Under the pieces are notes generated by a model. That model was not told the DNA's origin and searched no databases. It was given only the letters and a program-made list of their open reading frames with translations. From contig CAKOHI010000004.1 in assembly GCA_934085585.1 (NCBI GenBank), positions 1 through 64,000 on the forward strand: a stretch of 64,000 nucleotides of DNA, given 5' to 3'. Every line of letters starts with the position of its first letter. Position 1 is the first letter of the stretch. The position numbers were made by a program, and so were the translations under genes. Below, in pieces: positions 7,812 to 16,185 of this stretch. The stretch is from an uncultured Bacilli bacterium. Lineage in GTDB: Bacteria; Bacillota_I; Bacilli_A; RF39; UBA660.

Positions 7812-10388
7812 TTATTCTAATTCATTTTCATTGTTGTTTTTATTATTGTTTTTGTTACTATTGTTATTATTATCATTTGGGTTAGGTTTTATTATATCTT
7901 CAACATTAGAATCTATATTGGCATTTGTTTTAATACTTAACCCATCACTCATATTAGAATTGAATAGAGAATATGCTGATTTTATAACATAAGTTGAATT
8001 TCCACCGGTTATGTTTGTTACTGTATAATTAGTATTTTCTGTACGTCCTAGATAAGTTAGGGTTCCATCAGCATTTTTTTCATAAATATTGTATCCAATT
8101 TTACCTATATATGTATTATTATAGGCAATTCTTTGTTCATAGTATTTACTTGCACTTGTATCATAATATTTATTAAAATAGTCTTGTAAGTAATTTGTAT
8201 CTATGGCATCTGGAGTTTTAATTCCCGTCCATGATAATTTTATTTCTTTACCATCAAAGGTATATGATCCACTAGTTGGATTACTTAATTTAGCAAATCT
8301 AGTTGATACTTCTGTAGGTTCAGTTCCTTCTTTAAATATTTCTACCATCCTTAAATTTTCAGGAGTATATTCACTAGCTAGTTGAGTAGGAAATGTTTCT
8401 TTTTCAATTTCTACTTCAATAACTCCACTTGGGGTTGAGAATGTTTTATTTTTTGAATAAACTCTTGAACCAACAGCTTTCATAACAGCGTTTCTGACTC
8501 TTCCACCAATTGTAGCATTTAGATAATGTTTAGAGTTGTTTACATCGTATCCGATCCATAATGCAATTGAATATTCAGGTGAGTAGGTTATGTTCCAAGC
8601 ATCTCTGGTTGATGAAGCCGGTATTCCTAGTTTTTCTGTAGTCGCTTTGTCTAGATTTGTTGTACCTGATTTAGCAGCGATTTGTGTACCTGATACTGTT
8701 ACACCTCCGACACCTCGGCTTGATGCTGTTATTAACATGCTTGTAATCATGTATGCAGTTTCTTCACTCATTACTTTTACTTTTTCAGTCTTTTTTTCAA
8801 TAATTTTACCAGTTTCTAATATTTCTATTTTTGTATAAGAGTATGGTTTAATATAATATCCACCTCGTCCGTATGCGGCATATGCTGCTGACATTTGAAC
8901 TGGACTTACACCGTCAAAACCTCCGATTGATGCAGATTCATATAATTCTCCGCCATAATCTATACCTAAATTTTTTACAAAGTTTTTAATGTAATCTGGA
9001 TTTTCTTTATAAACTGCTTTAAAAGCACGAAGAGCAGGGATGTTTCTTGAAGCTGCTAGGGCATCACGCATTGTCATTAAACCATTGTATTTTCCATCAG
9101 CATTCTTTATTGCTGTCCCATTTGAATAAGTTGTTTCTTCATCTAGAAATAAAGATGCAGGTGAACCATTTAAATATTCAATATATGGACCGTAGTCAAA
9201 TAGTATTTTGGCTGTAGATCCAGGTTGTCTTTTAGTTGTTGCTCTGTTTGTTCCTCTTGCTCCATAGTTTCTACCTCCGGATAGTGCTGATATACCACCA
9301 TTTTCCATATTGGTAATTGCCATTCCTTCTTGCATAGCGTCATTTGGAAATTCATAAATTTCCCCGTTTTCAAGTTTATTTAGAACATCTTGAACATTTT
9401 TATCTATTGTTGTAACAACTTTCATAGGAACATTTCTTAAGTCATATCCAGTGTCATTTTTTATTTCATCTATAACATAGTCAATGGCAGCTCTACTAGT
9501 TCCGTTTGAAACATTATCTTTTTTTATTAATAAGGATTCAATTGGAATATCTAAAACAGCATTTTTTTCTTCTTCAGTTATATAACCATGATTTACCATT
9601 AGTGTTAAAACTATTTTTTGTCTTTTTCTAACATTGTTAGGATAAGTATATGGGTTATAAAGTCCTGGGTTTTGAAACATTCCTGCGATAATTGAGGCTT
9701 CAGCTAGAGAAATATCTGAAACTGATTTACCAAAGAAGTTTTGACATGCTTGTTCAACACCTGCAAAACCTGAATTATTTAAAGAACCTGTTGAACCAAA
9801 CCATTGACTGTTTACATAAAATTCTATTATTTCTTCTTTAGTGTAGTTGCTTTCTAATTTAAACACTGCCATATAAATATCTTGAAATTTACGAACAATA
9901 CCTTTTATACCATGACTTGCTTTATTAGAATATATTTGTTTTATAACTTGCATTGTTAAGGTAGATGCTCCACCAGCTTTATCATTTCCTATAAGTTGAC
10001 CAACACTAGCTTTAGCAAAGCGAGCCATGTCTAAACCATTGTGTTGAAAAAACCTTGAGTCTTCAGTTGCTACGATAGCATCAACTAACACCTGAGGAAG
10101 TTGTTCATAGTTTACTAAAACTCTATCATATTGCCCAAGTCTTGCTAGTTCGGTTTTTCCATCATTGTAATAAAGTACACTTGATTCTTTTGAGTAAAGC
10201 TTTTCTTTATCAAAATCTGGTGATGATATTATTATATAAAGAGCAAATACTAATGCGATTGAAATAATTACAATTCCACCGATTAATAAAATTGATAAGA
10301 TTGTATTTTTTATATTTGTATTATTCTTTTTCTTATTATCTTTTTTCTCTTTTTTTAAATTAATCTTTTTTAATTTTAATTTTTTCAT
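7812..10388 (-). CDS. Class A penicillin-binding protein (PBP1A/PonA type)
   Basis: 858 aa bifunctional peptidoglycan synthase. A Lys-rich cytoplasmic tail and one membrane anchor (about 28-55) lead to a GT51 glycosyltransferase domain with EDSRFFQHNG and GGASTLTMQ. The transpeptidase has SxxK in PGSTAKI (about 388), SxN in AASRNIP, and KSGTT (about 573). The last 25 residues are an Asn/Lys low-complexity tail. Its ATG overlaps the recU stop by 4 bp. The recU-ponA pairing is conserved in Bacilli, although the order of this operon (recU first) follows the minus strand. Confidence 0.95.
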   Translation of the reverse strand: MKKLKLKKINLKKEKKDNKKKNNTNIKNTILSILLIGGIVIISIALVFALYIIISSPDFDKEKLYSKESSVLYYNDGKTELARLGQYDRVLVNYEQLPQVLVDAIVATEDSRFFQHNGLDMARFAKASVGQLIGNDKAGGASTLTMQVIKQIYSNKASHGIKGIVRKFQDIYMAVFKLESNYTKEEIIEFYVNSQWFGSTGSLNNSGFAGVEQACQNFFGKSVSDISLAEASIIAGMFQNPGLYNPYTYPNNVRKRQKIVLTLMVNHGYITEEEKNAVLDIPIESLLIKKDNVSNGTSRAAIDYVIDEIKNDTGYDLRNVPMKVVTTIDKNVQDVLNKLENGEIYEFPNDAMQEGMAITNMENGGISALSGGRNYGARGTNRATTKRQPGSTAKILFDYGPYIEYLNGSPASLFLDEETTYSNGTAIKNADGKYNGLMTMRDALAASRNIPALRAFKAVYKENPDYIKNFVKNLGIDYGGELYESASIGGFDGVSPVQMSAAYAAYGRGGYYIKPYSYTKIEILETGKIIEKKTEKVKVMSEETAYMITSMLITASSRGVGGVTVSGTQIAAKSGTTNLDKATTEKLGIPASSTRDAWNITYSPEYSIALWIGYDVNNSKHYLNATIGGRVRNAVMKAVGSRVYSKNKTFSTPSGVIEVEIEKETFPTQLASEYTPENLRMVEIFKEGTEPTEVSTRFAKLSNPTSGSYTFDGKEIKLSWTGIKTPDAIDTNYLQDYFNKYYDTSASKYYEQRIAYNNTYIGKIGYNIYEKNADGTLTYLGRTENTNYTVTNITGGNSTYVIKSAYSLFNSNMSDGLSIKTNANIDSNVEDIIKPNPNDNNNNSNKNNNKNNNENELE

Positions 10389-10939
10389 ATGTTTTCTATC
10401 TCCTTATCTAATTGGCTTAAATAATCTAGTCCTCTTAATGTCATATTTATTTTTATTCCATATTCCTTGATATATTCATAGGGAATGCTTTTACGTGTAT
10501 TTTTATCAATAAAATCTATAAAATCTCTTCCTTTTAAAATATAATATTCTTCATTCATTTTAATTATTAGAAATACAATTCCACCATGTGATAAAATGTT
10601 TCTTATATGTTTTATTTGATGCGGATGAACATTATTTATAGGAAAAGAAGTCTTATTGTTTGTTTCTTTTGCATCAAATTCTATGTACTTTCCTTTGTAA
10701 ATTCCATTGAAGTCTAGAGTTGAAGGCATTTCATAAAAAGCATCCGTTATTCTTTTTCCTGAATTACTATAACTAGTTTTAACCACTTTAATAGGTGTAG
10801 GTTTTTTATAAATATATGCTAAATCATTGTCTCTATAATATGTGTTTGCTTGTTCAATCACGTACTCTAAATCCATACCTCGATTTTTGTAAGATATTTC
10901 TTTTTGATATGTTTTTTTTATACTATTGGGATATAGCAC
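10385..10939 (-). CDS. recU: Holliday junction resolvase RecU
   Basis: 184 aa with the start at GTG 10939, placed 4 nt after a GGTGAT Shine-Dalgarno. An alternative GTG at 10948 overlaps that site. The nuclease core is recognisable as NRGMDLE, STLDFNGIYKGKYIEFDAKET (PD-(D/E)XK type, metal-binding Asp and Glu) and HPHQIKH. RecU resolves recombination intermediates and modulates RecA. First gene of the recU-pbp1A operon. Confidence 0.95.
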   Translation of the reverse strand: MLYPNSIKKTYQKEISYKNRGMDLEYVIEQANTYYRDNDLAYIYKKPTPIKVVKTSYSNSGKRITDAFYEMPSTLDFNGIYKGKYIEFDAKETNNKTSFPINNVHPHQIKHIRNILSHGGIVFLIIKMNEEYYILKGRDFIDFIDKNTRKSIPYEYIKEYGIKINMTLRGLDYLSQLDKEIENI

Positions 10940-11094
10940 ATAAATCACCTATAAGATATTATACCATATTTTGGTGTGATATTGTAAATAAATATAATTG
11001 TTTGTCATAAATATACATATAAAAGTTTTGTATTCTTTTGTCGAAATTAATGATTTTTTTAATTATTTAATGTATGATATAAATGGTGGTAAGA

Positions 11095-11211
11095 ATGAGG
11101 CTAGAATACTATATAAATATAATGATGGAAAAAATAGATTGGGGTAATTTAAAATTAACTGTGTTAGGTATGGAAGAAATTGCTAGCAAATGTGATATTG
11201 ACGAAAGTTAA
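11095..11211 (+). CDS. Small hypothetical protein, 38 aa
   Basis: A 38-codon ORF starting MRLEYYINIMMEK, with GGTGGTAAG as a Shine-Dalgarno just before the ATG. Rich in charged residues, no membrane segment. It lies between recU and gpsB, and the gpsB promoter overlaps its last codons. I do not recognise it, and it could be spurious. Confidence 0.35.
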   Translation: MRLEYYINIMMEKIDWGNLKLTVLGMEEIASKCDIDES

Positions 11212-11226
11212 AATTTAGGGTATAAT
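11198..11226 (+). promoter_or_regulatory. SigA promoter of gpsB-rnpB
   Basis: TTGACG (11198-11203), 17-bp spacer, TATAAT (11221-11226), about 24 bp before the gpsB start. Confidence 0.8.
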
Positions 11227-11249
11227 TTTTTTGTTAGTAGGTGATATTT

Positions 11250-11576
11250 TTGTATAACGATCGATTATATTTGACTCCTCAAGAGATACTTGAGAAAGAA
11301 TTTAAAATTGATGCCAGGGGATATCGACCTCAAGAAGTTGATAAGTTTTTGGATATGGTTATCCGTGATTATACGGAATATTCTAATATTATTAGAAAGT
11401 TAGAAAAAGATATAAAAGATTTAACTGATGATAATATTAAGTTAAAACAAGAAATAAGAAGGCTTCAAGAAGTAGCAACAACTAATAGTGATACACCATC
11501 AAGGAGCATTAATAATGTTGATTTACTTAAAAGAATTAGTCAACTTGAAAAAGTAGTTTATGGAAATAATGAATAA
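11250..11576 (+). CDS. gpsB: Cell-division regulator GpsB
   Basis: 108 aa DivIVA-family coiled-coil protein that coordinates PBP1 with the divisome. The N-terminal signature LTPQEILEKEFKIDARGYRPQEVDKFLD is split over residues 8-35 and is followed by a coiled coil to about 75 and a short C-terminal helix. The start is TTG 11250, four bases after GGTGAT; a GTG at 11241 lies inside that Shine-Dalgarno. Followed directly by rnpB, as in Bacillus. Confidence 0.92.
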   Translation: MYNDRLYLTPQEILEKEFKIDARGYRPQEVDKFLDMVIRDYTEYSNIIRKLEKDIKDLTDDNIKLKQEIRRLQEVATTNSDTPSRSINNVDLLKRISQLEKVVYGNNE

Positions 11577-11917
11577 TCTAGTGGCAAATGCTGCATAAAT
11601 TAGTTATGTAGAGGAAAGTCCATGCTCGCACAGGCTGTGATGCTTGTAGTGTTTGTGTTTAGGGAAAAAATAACCTAAAGTAGCGTATGCTAACGGCTTC
11701 GAGGAAACCTTAAATGGTTTTATTAGATATAAAAGTGCCAAAGAGACGAGTTACAAGGGAAACTTTGTAAGTGGAACGTGGTAAACCCCGCAAGCGAGAA
11801 ACCCAAATTATGGTAGGGGAGCTTAAAGTAGAGAAACGAATTTGCTTTAGGTGCAGAAATGTAAGATAAATATTTGCCTCTTCTTATGAAGAACAAAACA
11901 TGGCTTATTAGATTATT
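11572..11917 (+). ncRNA. rnpB: RNase P RNA, type B
   Basis: The conserved core GAGGAAAGTCCATGCTCGCAC is followed by AAGTGCCA, GTGGAACG, TAAACCCC, AGCGAGAAACCCAAAT, GGTAGGGGA and a 3' GAACAAAACATGGCTTA, all typical of type B (Bacilli) RNase P. The P1 helix pairs 11572-11580 with 11909-11917 and is followed by a T run, so P1 doubles as terminator. The 5' strand of P1 includes the gpsB stop codon. Confidence 0.95.
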
Positions 11918-11945
11918 TTTTTATTTTAAAAAAGGAGTGAATATT

Positions 11946-12419
11946 TTGAACGAGATTGGTGAGGAGCTTCAGTATGCAAGGGAGTCATCAGGTGTTAGTT
12001 TAAATGAAGCAAGTAAAGATTTAAATATTAAGGTAGAAATACTTGAAAATATTGAAGATGGAAGAACCGGAGCTTTTAAAGATATATTTGAACTTAAAGA
12101 ATGCATTTCTAGTTATGCTAAATATTTAGGTTTAAATGAACAAGAGTTAATTGATGAATTTAATGAGTATATGTTTGAGTATACATCAAAAATACCTATT
12201 AAAGAAATTGAAAAAACAATTGAACTTAAATTAAAAGAAGAAAAAAAGGATGATGAGATATCATCACCTTATACTAGAAAAGCTAAAAAATATAATAAAT
12301 GGGTTTATATCATAATTACTGTGTTTATATTTCTACTTGTAATTGCAGCGGTGTTCTGGGCTGTTAAACAAGTTACAATAAATCGAAATGTTACAGATAC
12401 AATAAGTTATGGAGGGTAG
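11946..12419 (+). CDS. RodZ-like HTH membrane protein (YmfM family)
   Basis: 157 aa. An N-terminal Cro/CI-like helix-turn-helix (residues about 1-70, EIGEELQYARESSGVSLNEASK) is followed by a charged linker and one membrane helix at about 117-139; only about 15 residues lie outside. RodZ links MreB to wall synthesis. Compared with RodZ/YmfM the extracellular domain is almost absent. The start is TTG 11946 after AAAGGAG; the frame is open further upstream but that part overlaps rnpB. It overlaps the pgsA region, matching the Bacillus ymfM-pgsA order. Confidence 0.8.
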   Translation: MNEIGEELQYARESSGVSLNEASKDLNIKVEILENIEDGRTGAFKDIFELKECISSYAKYLGLNEQELIDEFNEYMFEYTSKIPIKEIEKTIELKLKEEKKDDEISSPYTRKAKKYNKWVYIIITVFIFLLVIAAVFWAVKQVTINRNVTDTISYGG

Positions 12420-12420
12420 G

Positions 12421-13029
12421 ATGTATATGAATTTACCAAATAAAATTACTATGGCAAGAATTTGTTTGTCGGTATTATTGTTAATCATGCTTTTAATGCC
12501 TTGGCATCAACTTGGTGTAGTGTTTCCAGTTTATCAAGTTGCTAATATTAATGTTAATTTAAAATATATTATAGCTGGTATAGTATTTTTGATAGCTTCC
12601 ACATCAGATTTTTTAGATGGTTATTTGGCTAGAAAAAATAATATGGTAACTGACTTTGGAAAAGTAATGGATGCTATTGCAGATAAATTACTTGTTAATG
12701 GATTACTTATTATTTTGGCTTATGATAGATTAATTTCTATTGTTATACCTGTAGTTATTATTTCTAGAGATATCGTTGTTGATTCTTGTAAAATGATTTC
12801 AGGACAAAATGGTAAAGTTGTTGCAGCTTCAATACTTGGAAAAATAAAAACAATTTGTATGATGAGTGGACTTACACTTACAATGTTTTATAATTTGCCG
12901 TTTGAACTTGTTGGATTTCCAATTGCTGATATATTATTAATGGCTGCAGTTGTGTTATCAGTGGTTTCAGGTTGTCAATATTTTTATGGAGTAAGAGATA
13001 TAATACTTCCAAAGAAAAAAGCAAAATAA
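12421..13029 (+). CDS. pgsA: CDP-diacylglycerol-glycerol-3-phosphate 3-phosphatidyltransferase
   Basis: 202 aa membrane enzyme making phosphatidylglycerophosphate. The CDP-alcohol phosphatidyltransferase motif is complete: SDFLDGYLARKNN...G...DAIADK at about residues 62-88. About five hydrophobic segments. The start at ATG 12421 is 5 nt after GGAGG; the frame begins at 12409, inside the upstream gene. Confidence 0.95.
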   Translation: MYMNLPNKITMARICLSVLLLIMLLMPWHQLGVVFPVYQVANINVNLKYIIAGIVFLIASTSDFLDGYLARKNNMVTDFGKVMDAIADKLLVNGLLIILAYDRLISIVIPVVIISRDIVVDSCKMISGQNGKVVAASILGKIKTICMMSGLTLTMFYNLPFELVGFPIADILLMAAVVLSVVSGCQYFYGVRDIILPKKKAK

Positions 13030-13060
13030 AAGATGTATTTTTACACCTTTTATTTTTTTG
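13022..13060 (+). terminator. Terminator after pgsA
   Basis: Stem AAAATAAAAGATGTA with TACACCTTTTATTTT (one G-U pair) followed by a T run, beginning inside the pgsA stop region. Confidence 0.8.
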
Positions 13061-13063
13061 TAT

Positions 13064-13169
13064 AAAAAAATAATACCCAATCAAGCCTGATTGGGAAAAA
13101 ACTTTATGGTTAACACTCAACACGCAAAATCGAAGTGTCTCATTTTTATTTTATGCAAATTCCTTTGCT
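13064..13169 (-). ncRNA. Orphan antitoxin-like small RNA
   Basis: On the minus strand a SigA promoter (TTGAAA, 17 bp, TATAAT at 13176-13181) would start an RNA near 13169. It ends at a hairpin (13076-13083 with 13088-13095) followed by a T-rich stretch. Its first 40 nt match the antitoxin-like RNA at 57175-57282 (GCAAA..TTTGC hairpin, then a stem with a TTTTGCRTG loop). The motif TGTTGAGTGTTAACC starts about 47 nt from the start point. No toxin ORF lies beside it. IR arms at 13149-13161 and 13213-13225 flank its promoter. Confidence 0.6.
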
Positions 13170-13251
13170 AAATACATTATATCACAAATGGTTTTTTTTT
13201 TCAAGTGTTGGTAATTTGCATAAAATTTTAATTATTACATACAAATATAAT

Positions 13252-13680
13252 ATGAAAAAGATAGATATTAAAAAATTATTGGTTTATATTTTAGTTCCTT
13301 TATTAAGTGGAGCTTTGGTTGGTATTATAACTAGTGGTAATATGAAATCCTATAATGGGTTTGTACCAGGATGGATCTTTCCTGTTGTATGGAGTATTTT
13401 ATATATATTAATGGGTATATCTAGTTATTTAGTAAGGAATAATGAAGAAGCAATAAACGTTTATAAAACAAATTTAGTTATTAATCTAGCTTGGACATTT
13501 ATATTTTTTACATTTAAAATGAAAATTTTAGCTTTTTTATGGATTTTGTTGTTAATTGTTATTGTTAGTTATATGATATATAAATTTTTCAAAGTAAAAA
13601 AATTAGCTGCATATTTGCAAATACCTTATCTTTTATGGTTAATATTTGCAAGTATACTTAATTTGATAGAGATTTTATAA
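13252..13680 (+). CDS. TspO/MBR family membrane protein
   Basis: 142 aa with five hydrophobic helices. Family marks are PGWIFPVVWSILYILMG, NLAWTFIFF, and a last helix with IPYLLWLIFASILN. TspO proteins bind tetrapyrroles or sterol-like ligands; the bacterial role varies. The start is the ATG at 13252; the frame is open upstream to 13135, but that part runs over the minus-strand small RNA. It appears monocistronic, before cotD. Confidence 0.85.
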   Translation: MKKIDIKKLLVYILVPLLSGALVGIITSGNMKSYNGFVPGWIFPVVWSILYILMGISSYLVRNNEEAINVYKTNLVINLAWTFIFFTFKMKILAFLWILLLIVIVSYMIYKFFKVKKLAAYLQIPYLLWLIFASILNLIEIL

Positions 13681-13721
13681 AAATAATCTGTGTATTTGAC
13701 TAGGCACTAAAAAAATAAATT

Positions 13722-13730
13722 CATAAGATA
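13722..13730 (+). promoter_or_regulatory. Possible mother-cell sigma (E/K) -10 element
   Basis: CATAAGATA matches the CATAnnnTA -10 consensus of SigE/SigK, 21 bp before the cotD-like ATG. I could not place a convincing -35. Confidence 0.4.
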
Positions 13731-13751
13731 CATTAGAAAGGAATGTTTTAA

Positions 13752-14078
13752 ATGAATTATTTTAATGAAAGTTTCAAAGAAGAAACAGAAATGAAAAAAA
13801 GTTATGATAAAACTAAAATGGGAACTGATGCAGCTTATGCTGGGGGAGCTGGAGATTGTGGTATGATGAATGCAATGCCTGGATGTGTTCAAAGTCCTGT
13901 TTATGAATGTCCTCAAGAAAGAGTTTGTCATAGATATATTTGTCATGAAGTATCTCACATTATGCCTTGTAATACAAGAATAATTAATCATCATGTATAT
14001 AGACATACATTTACACCAGAATATACATGTTGTGAAGAAAATGTTTGTGAAAACGTTTTTGGACCTAGATGTTGTTAG
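13752..14078 (+). CDS. CotD-family spore coat protein
   Basis: 108 aa, rich in Cys and His. The second half carries HEVSHIMPCNTRIINHHVYRHTFTPEY, split here as a His-rich segment at about 63-92, then CCEENVCENVFGPRCC. B. subtilis CotD is a similar Cys/His-rich inner coat protein and sits near gpsB-rnpB. The ATG follows AAAGGA. A SigE/K-like -10 lies upstream and the germination receptor operon is convergent. Coat function is inferred from family and context. Confidence 0.75.
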   Translation: MNYFNESFKEETEMKKSYDKTKMGTDAAYAGGAGDCGMMNAMPGCVQSPVYECPQERVCHRYICHEVSHIMPCNTRIINHHVYRHTFTPEYTCCEENVCENVFGPRCC

Positions 14079-14090
14079 TTTAGTTAAAGA

Positions 14091-14118
14091 AAAAGTTGCA
14101 GAGTTTGCAACTTTTATT
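14091..14118. terminator. Bidirectional terminator between cotD and gerAB
   Basis: Stem AAAAGTTGCA (14091-14100) with TGCAACTTTT (14106-14115). It lies between convergent genes. Confidence 0.8.
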
Positions 14119-15112
14119 GTGGTTTAATCATTTTGTTAATAATAAGTAATGTTAAAATTGTTGCAAGAAATCCTCCGCATATATATGGGAAAGCATTATA
14201 AAGAATCATAGTATTATAAAAATTATTGGCAAAATATCTATTTACTATATAAAGGATCCCAAATGTTAATATGAATGTTAAAATATTATTTTTAGTATTT
14301 AATGTATCTTTTAGTTTAGCTATAAAAATGGAAAGTGAAATGAATAGATCAAAGAACCAATTAATACATATGAAGTTTTCTATGTTTTCAATGAATTTAA
14401 AAAATCTAATTCTTCTTAATATTGTGTATTCTGGATAACTATAAACATTAATCATTTCTCCGAGTATAAGAGTAATTGTAAATACTACGACTATATTGGT
14501 TAGACATGCAAGAAGATAATATTTAATATTTTCTTTAAATGTAGTATTTTCATCGATTAGTATTAAAATAGGACTTGTAGAAATAACTGCGTATATTAAT
14601 GCTGATATAAATATTTTGCTTGTTTTATGACTTAAAATTGGAAGTAAGTTTTCAAAATGAAATTCATTTGTTAAAAGTAGAGTTTTTAAAGTAATTATAA
14701 ATAAACTTATAAATAATAAGATAAATGCTACATTATAAATTCCTTTTGTTTTTTTAGTACTTAAATATAAAGCTAATAAGATGAATGGTAAACAGGCCAT
14801 TAATGATGGAGTAAATGGTAGAAAATAAGAACTTAAAAAGTTGGAAAGTATTACAAAAAGGATCAAGAGATTAAAGAATATGTATAATATATAGAATAGT
14901 TTAAGGATAAAATGTTTTTTTAAATATTCTTTTAATGGTTCTTCAATAGTTAATTTAGAAATAATATAAACAATTATAATTCCAAGTAGAGTACCTAGAA
15001 TAAATGAAATATAGGTATCTGTATTACTGAGTTCACAAATTCTTGCAAAGCCTCCGCCGAGAAATAGAAAATGGGATAAAAAGTAAATAAATAAACTTGA
15101 TTTTTTTTTCAT
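14114..15112 (-). CDS. Spore germination receptor B subunit (GerAB family)
   Basis: 332 aa with about ten hydrophobic segments, an amino-acid-permease-like fold used as the ligand-binding subunit of germinant receptors. The end overlaps the cotD terminator and the start overlaps the C-subunit gene by 4 bp. Third gene of an A-C-B operon. The germinant cannot be predicted. Confidence 0.85.
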   Translation of the reverse strand: MKKKSSLFIYFLSHFLFLGGGFARICELSNTDTYISFILGTLLGIIIVYIISKLTIEEPLKEYLKKHFILKLFYILYIFFNLLILFVILSNFLSSYFLPFTPSLMACLPFILLALYLSTKKTKGIYNVAFILLFISLFIITLKTLLLTNEFHFENLLPILSHKTSKIFISALIYAVISTSPILILIDENTTFKENIKYYLLACLTNIVVVFTITLILGEMINVYSYPEYTILRRIRFFKFIENIENFICINWFFDLFISLSIFIAKLKDTLNTKNNILTFILTFGILYIVNRYFANNFYNTMILYNAFPYICGGFLATILTLLIINKMIKPQ

Positions 15113-16185
15113 GATTCTTTTTCCACCTCGTAAATAAGTCCTTTTTTATTAATGTAAAAATCTATATTGGCATTTATATCTAGTTTTTTCCAATAGTTTT
15201 TATCTTGGGTTCTTGTTTTTTGATAATATCCTCTAGTTAATCCTAGTAAATCACTGTCTTTTTCTTGAATAGTTTTTAAGAAATTTTTTATTTTTTCATT
15301 TAAAATATTTGTAAAATCATTGTCTAATTTTGTTAAGTTATTAATATTTCTAATATTTATCTTTGGATCGTTATCAAGAATTTTTCCCATTAAATTACCT
15401 TTTATTTCTATAGTGCCTTCATTGATAGAGGCTTCTATTTTTCCATCATTTATAGCAACTGTGAAAGATTTATCTTCATAGTTTTTAGTGTAAGATGGAC
15501 GATCAAAATTGTTTGTTAAAAGATTATATGTTTTTACATATTCATTATCTAATAAACCTTTAAAATCATAATTGTGAAATATTGACATACCATTTATAAT
15601 AAATTCTTCATCTTGAAGGGTAATATTAGAAAAACAAGTATCAACTCCGTAGGTAATAACTTCTTCAACAATTTCGTCATACTTTTTTAGGATATTGGTA
15701 TTTGATGAATAACTAACACTTTCAAGTAAATTGGTGATGGCTTGGCTTGCAATGGGTTTTTCGTTAGTTATGTTTGATAAAACTTTTTCTGGAGAATCAT
15801 CAATGGTTGATATAACATAAAAGTTTTCACGAAAATAAGTGTTTCTTAAAAATAAATCTATAATGTTAGAAAATTTTTCTTTCGTGACATTATCACCGAG
15901 AATCATAAGTTTTACATGATTAAATGTTGTTTTTTTTGATAATTTATCTGCAGCATTTTCTATGGCACTAGTTAAATTTTTTCCAGTGCCAGTTTTAATA
16001 TATGATGTTATTTTTGAGGAGTCTTTGTCTATTTGATCGTTAAGAATTTCAAGAGTTATTTCATAGTTATCATCATTAAAATTAATACCTATGGCACTGA
16101 TTATTGCTAAATCATTAATTTCTTTATAATCGTAACATCCTGTACACAGTAATAGTGTTATAAATAATATTATTATTTTTTTCAT
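15109..16185 (-). CDS. Ger(x)C-family germination lipoprotein
   Basis: 358 aa. A signal peptide ends in a lipobox LLCTGC (Cys17), followed by YKEINDLAIISAIGIN, the typical start of GerAC proteins. The three-domain GerAC body and a C-terminal helix follow. It is a lipid-anchored subunit of the nutrient receptor in the spore inner membrane. Overlaps both neighbours by 4 bp. Confidence 0.9.
   Translation of the reverse strand: MKKIIILFITLLLCTGCYDYKEINDLAIISAIGINFNDDNYEITLEILNDQIDKDSSKITSYIKTGTGKNLTSAIENAADKLSKKTTFNHVKLMILGDNVTKEKFSNIIDLFLRNTYFRENFYVISTIDDSPEKVLSNITNEKPIASQAITNLLESVSYSSNTNILKKYDEIVEEVITYGVDTCFSNITLQDEEFIINGMSIFHNYDFKGLLDNEYVKTYNLLTNNFDRPSYTKNYEDKSFTVAINDGKIEASINEGTIEIKGNLMGKILDNDPKINIRNINNLTKLDNDFTNILNEKIKNFLKTIQEKDSDLLGLTRGYYQKTRTQDKNYWKKLDINANIDFYINKKGLIYEVEKES

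Noticed and set aside
11874..11945. N-terminal extension of the RodZ-like gene
   Set aside because: This part overlaps the 3' end of rnpB and its terminator; a TTG with a good Shine-Dalgarno lies at 11946.
13707..14006. Minus-strand ORF opposite cotD
   Set aside because: Ser/His-rich shadow of the Cys/His-rich coat gene; no Shine-Dalgarno and no recognisable domain.
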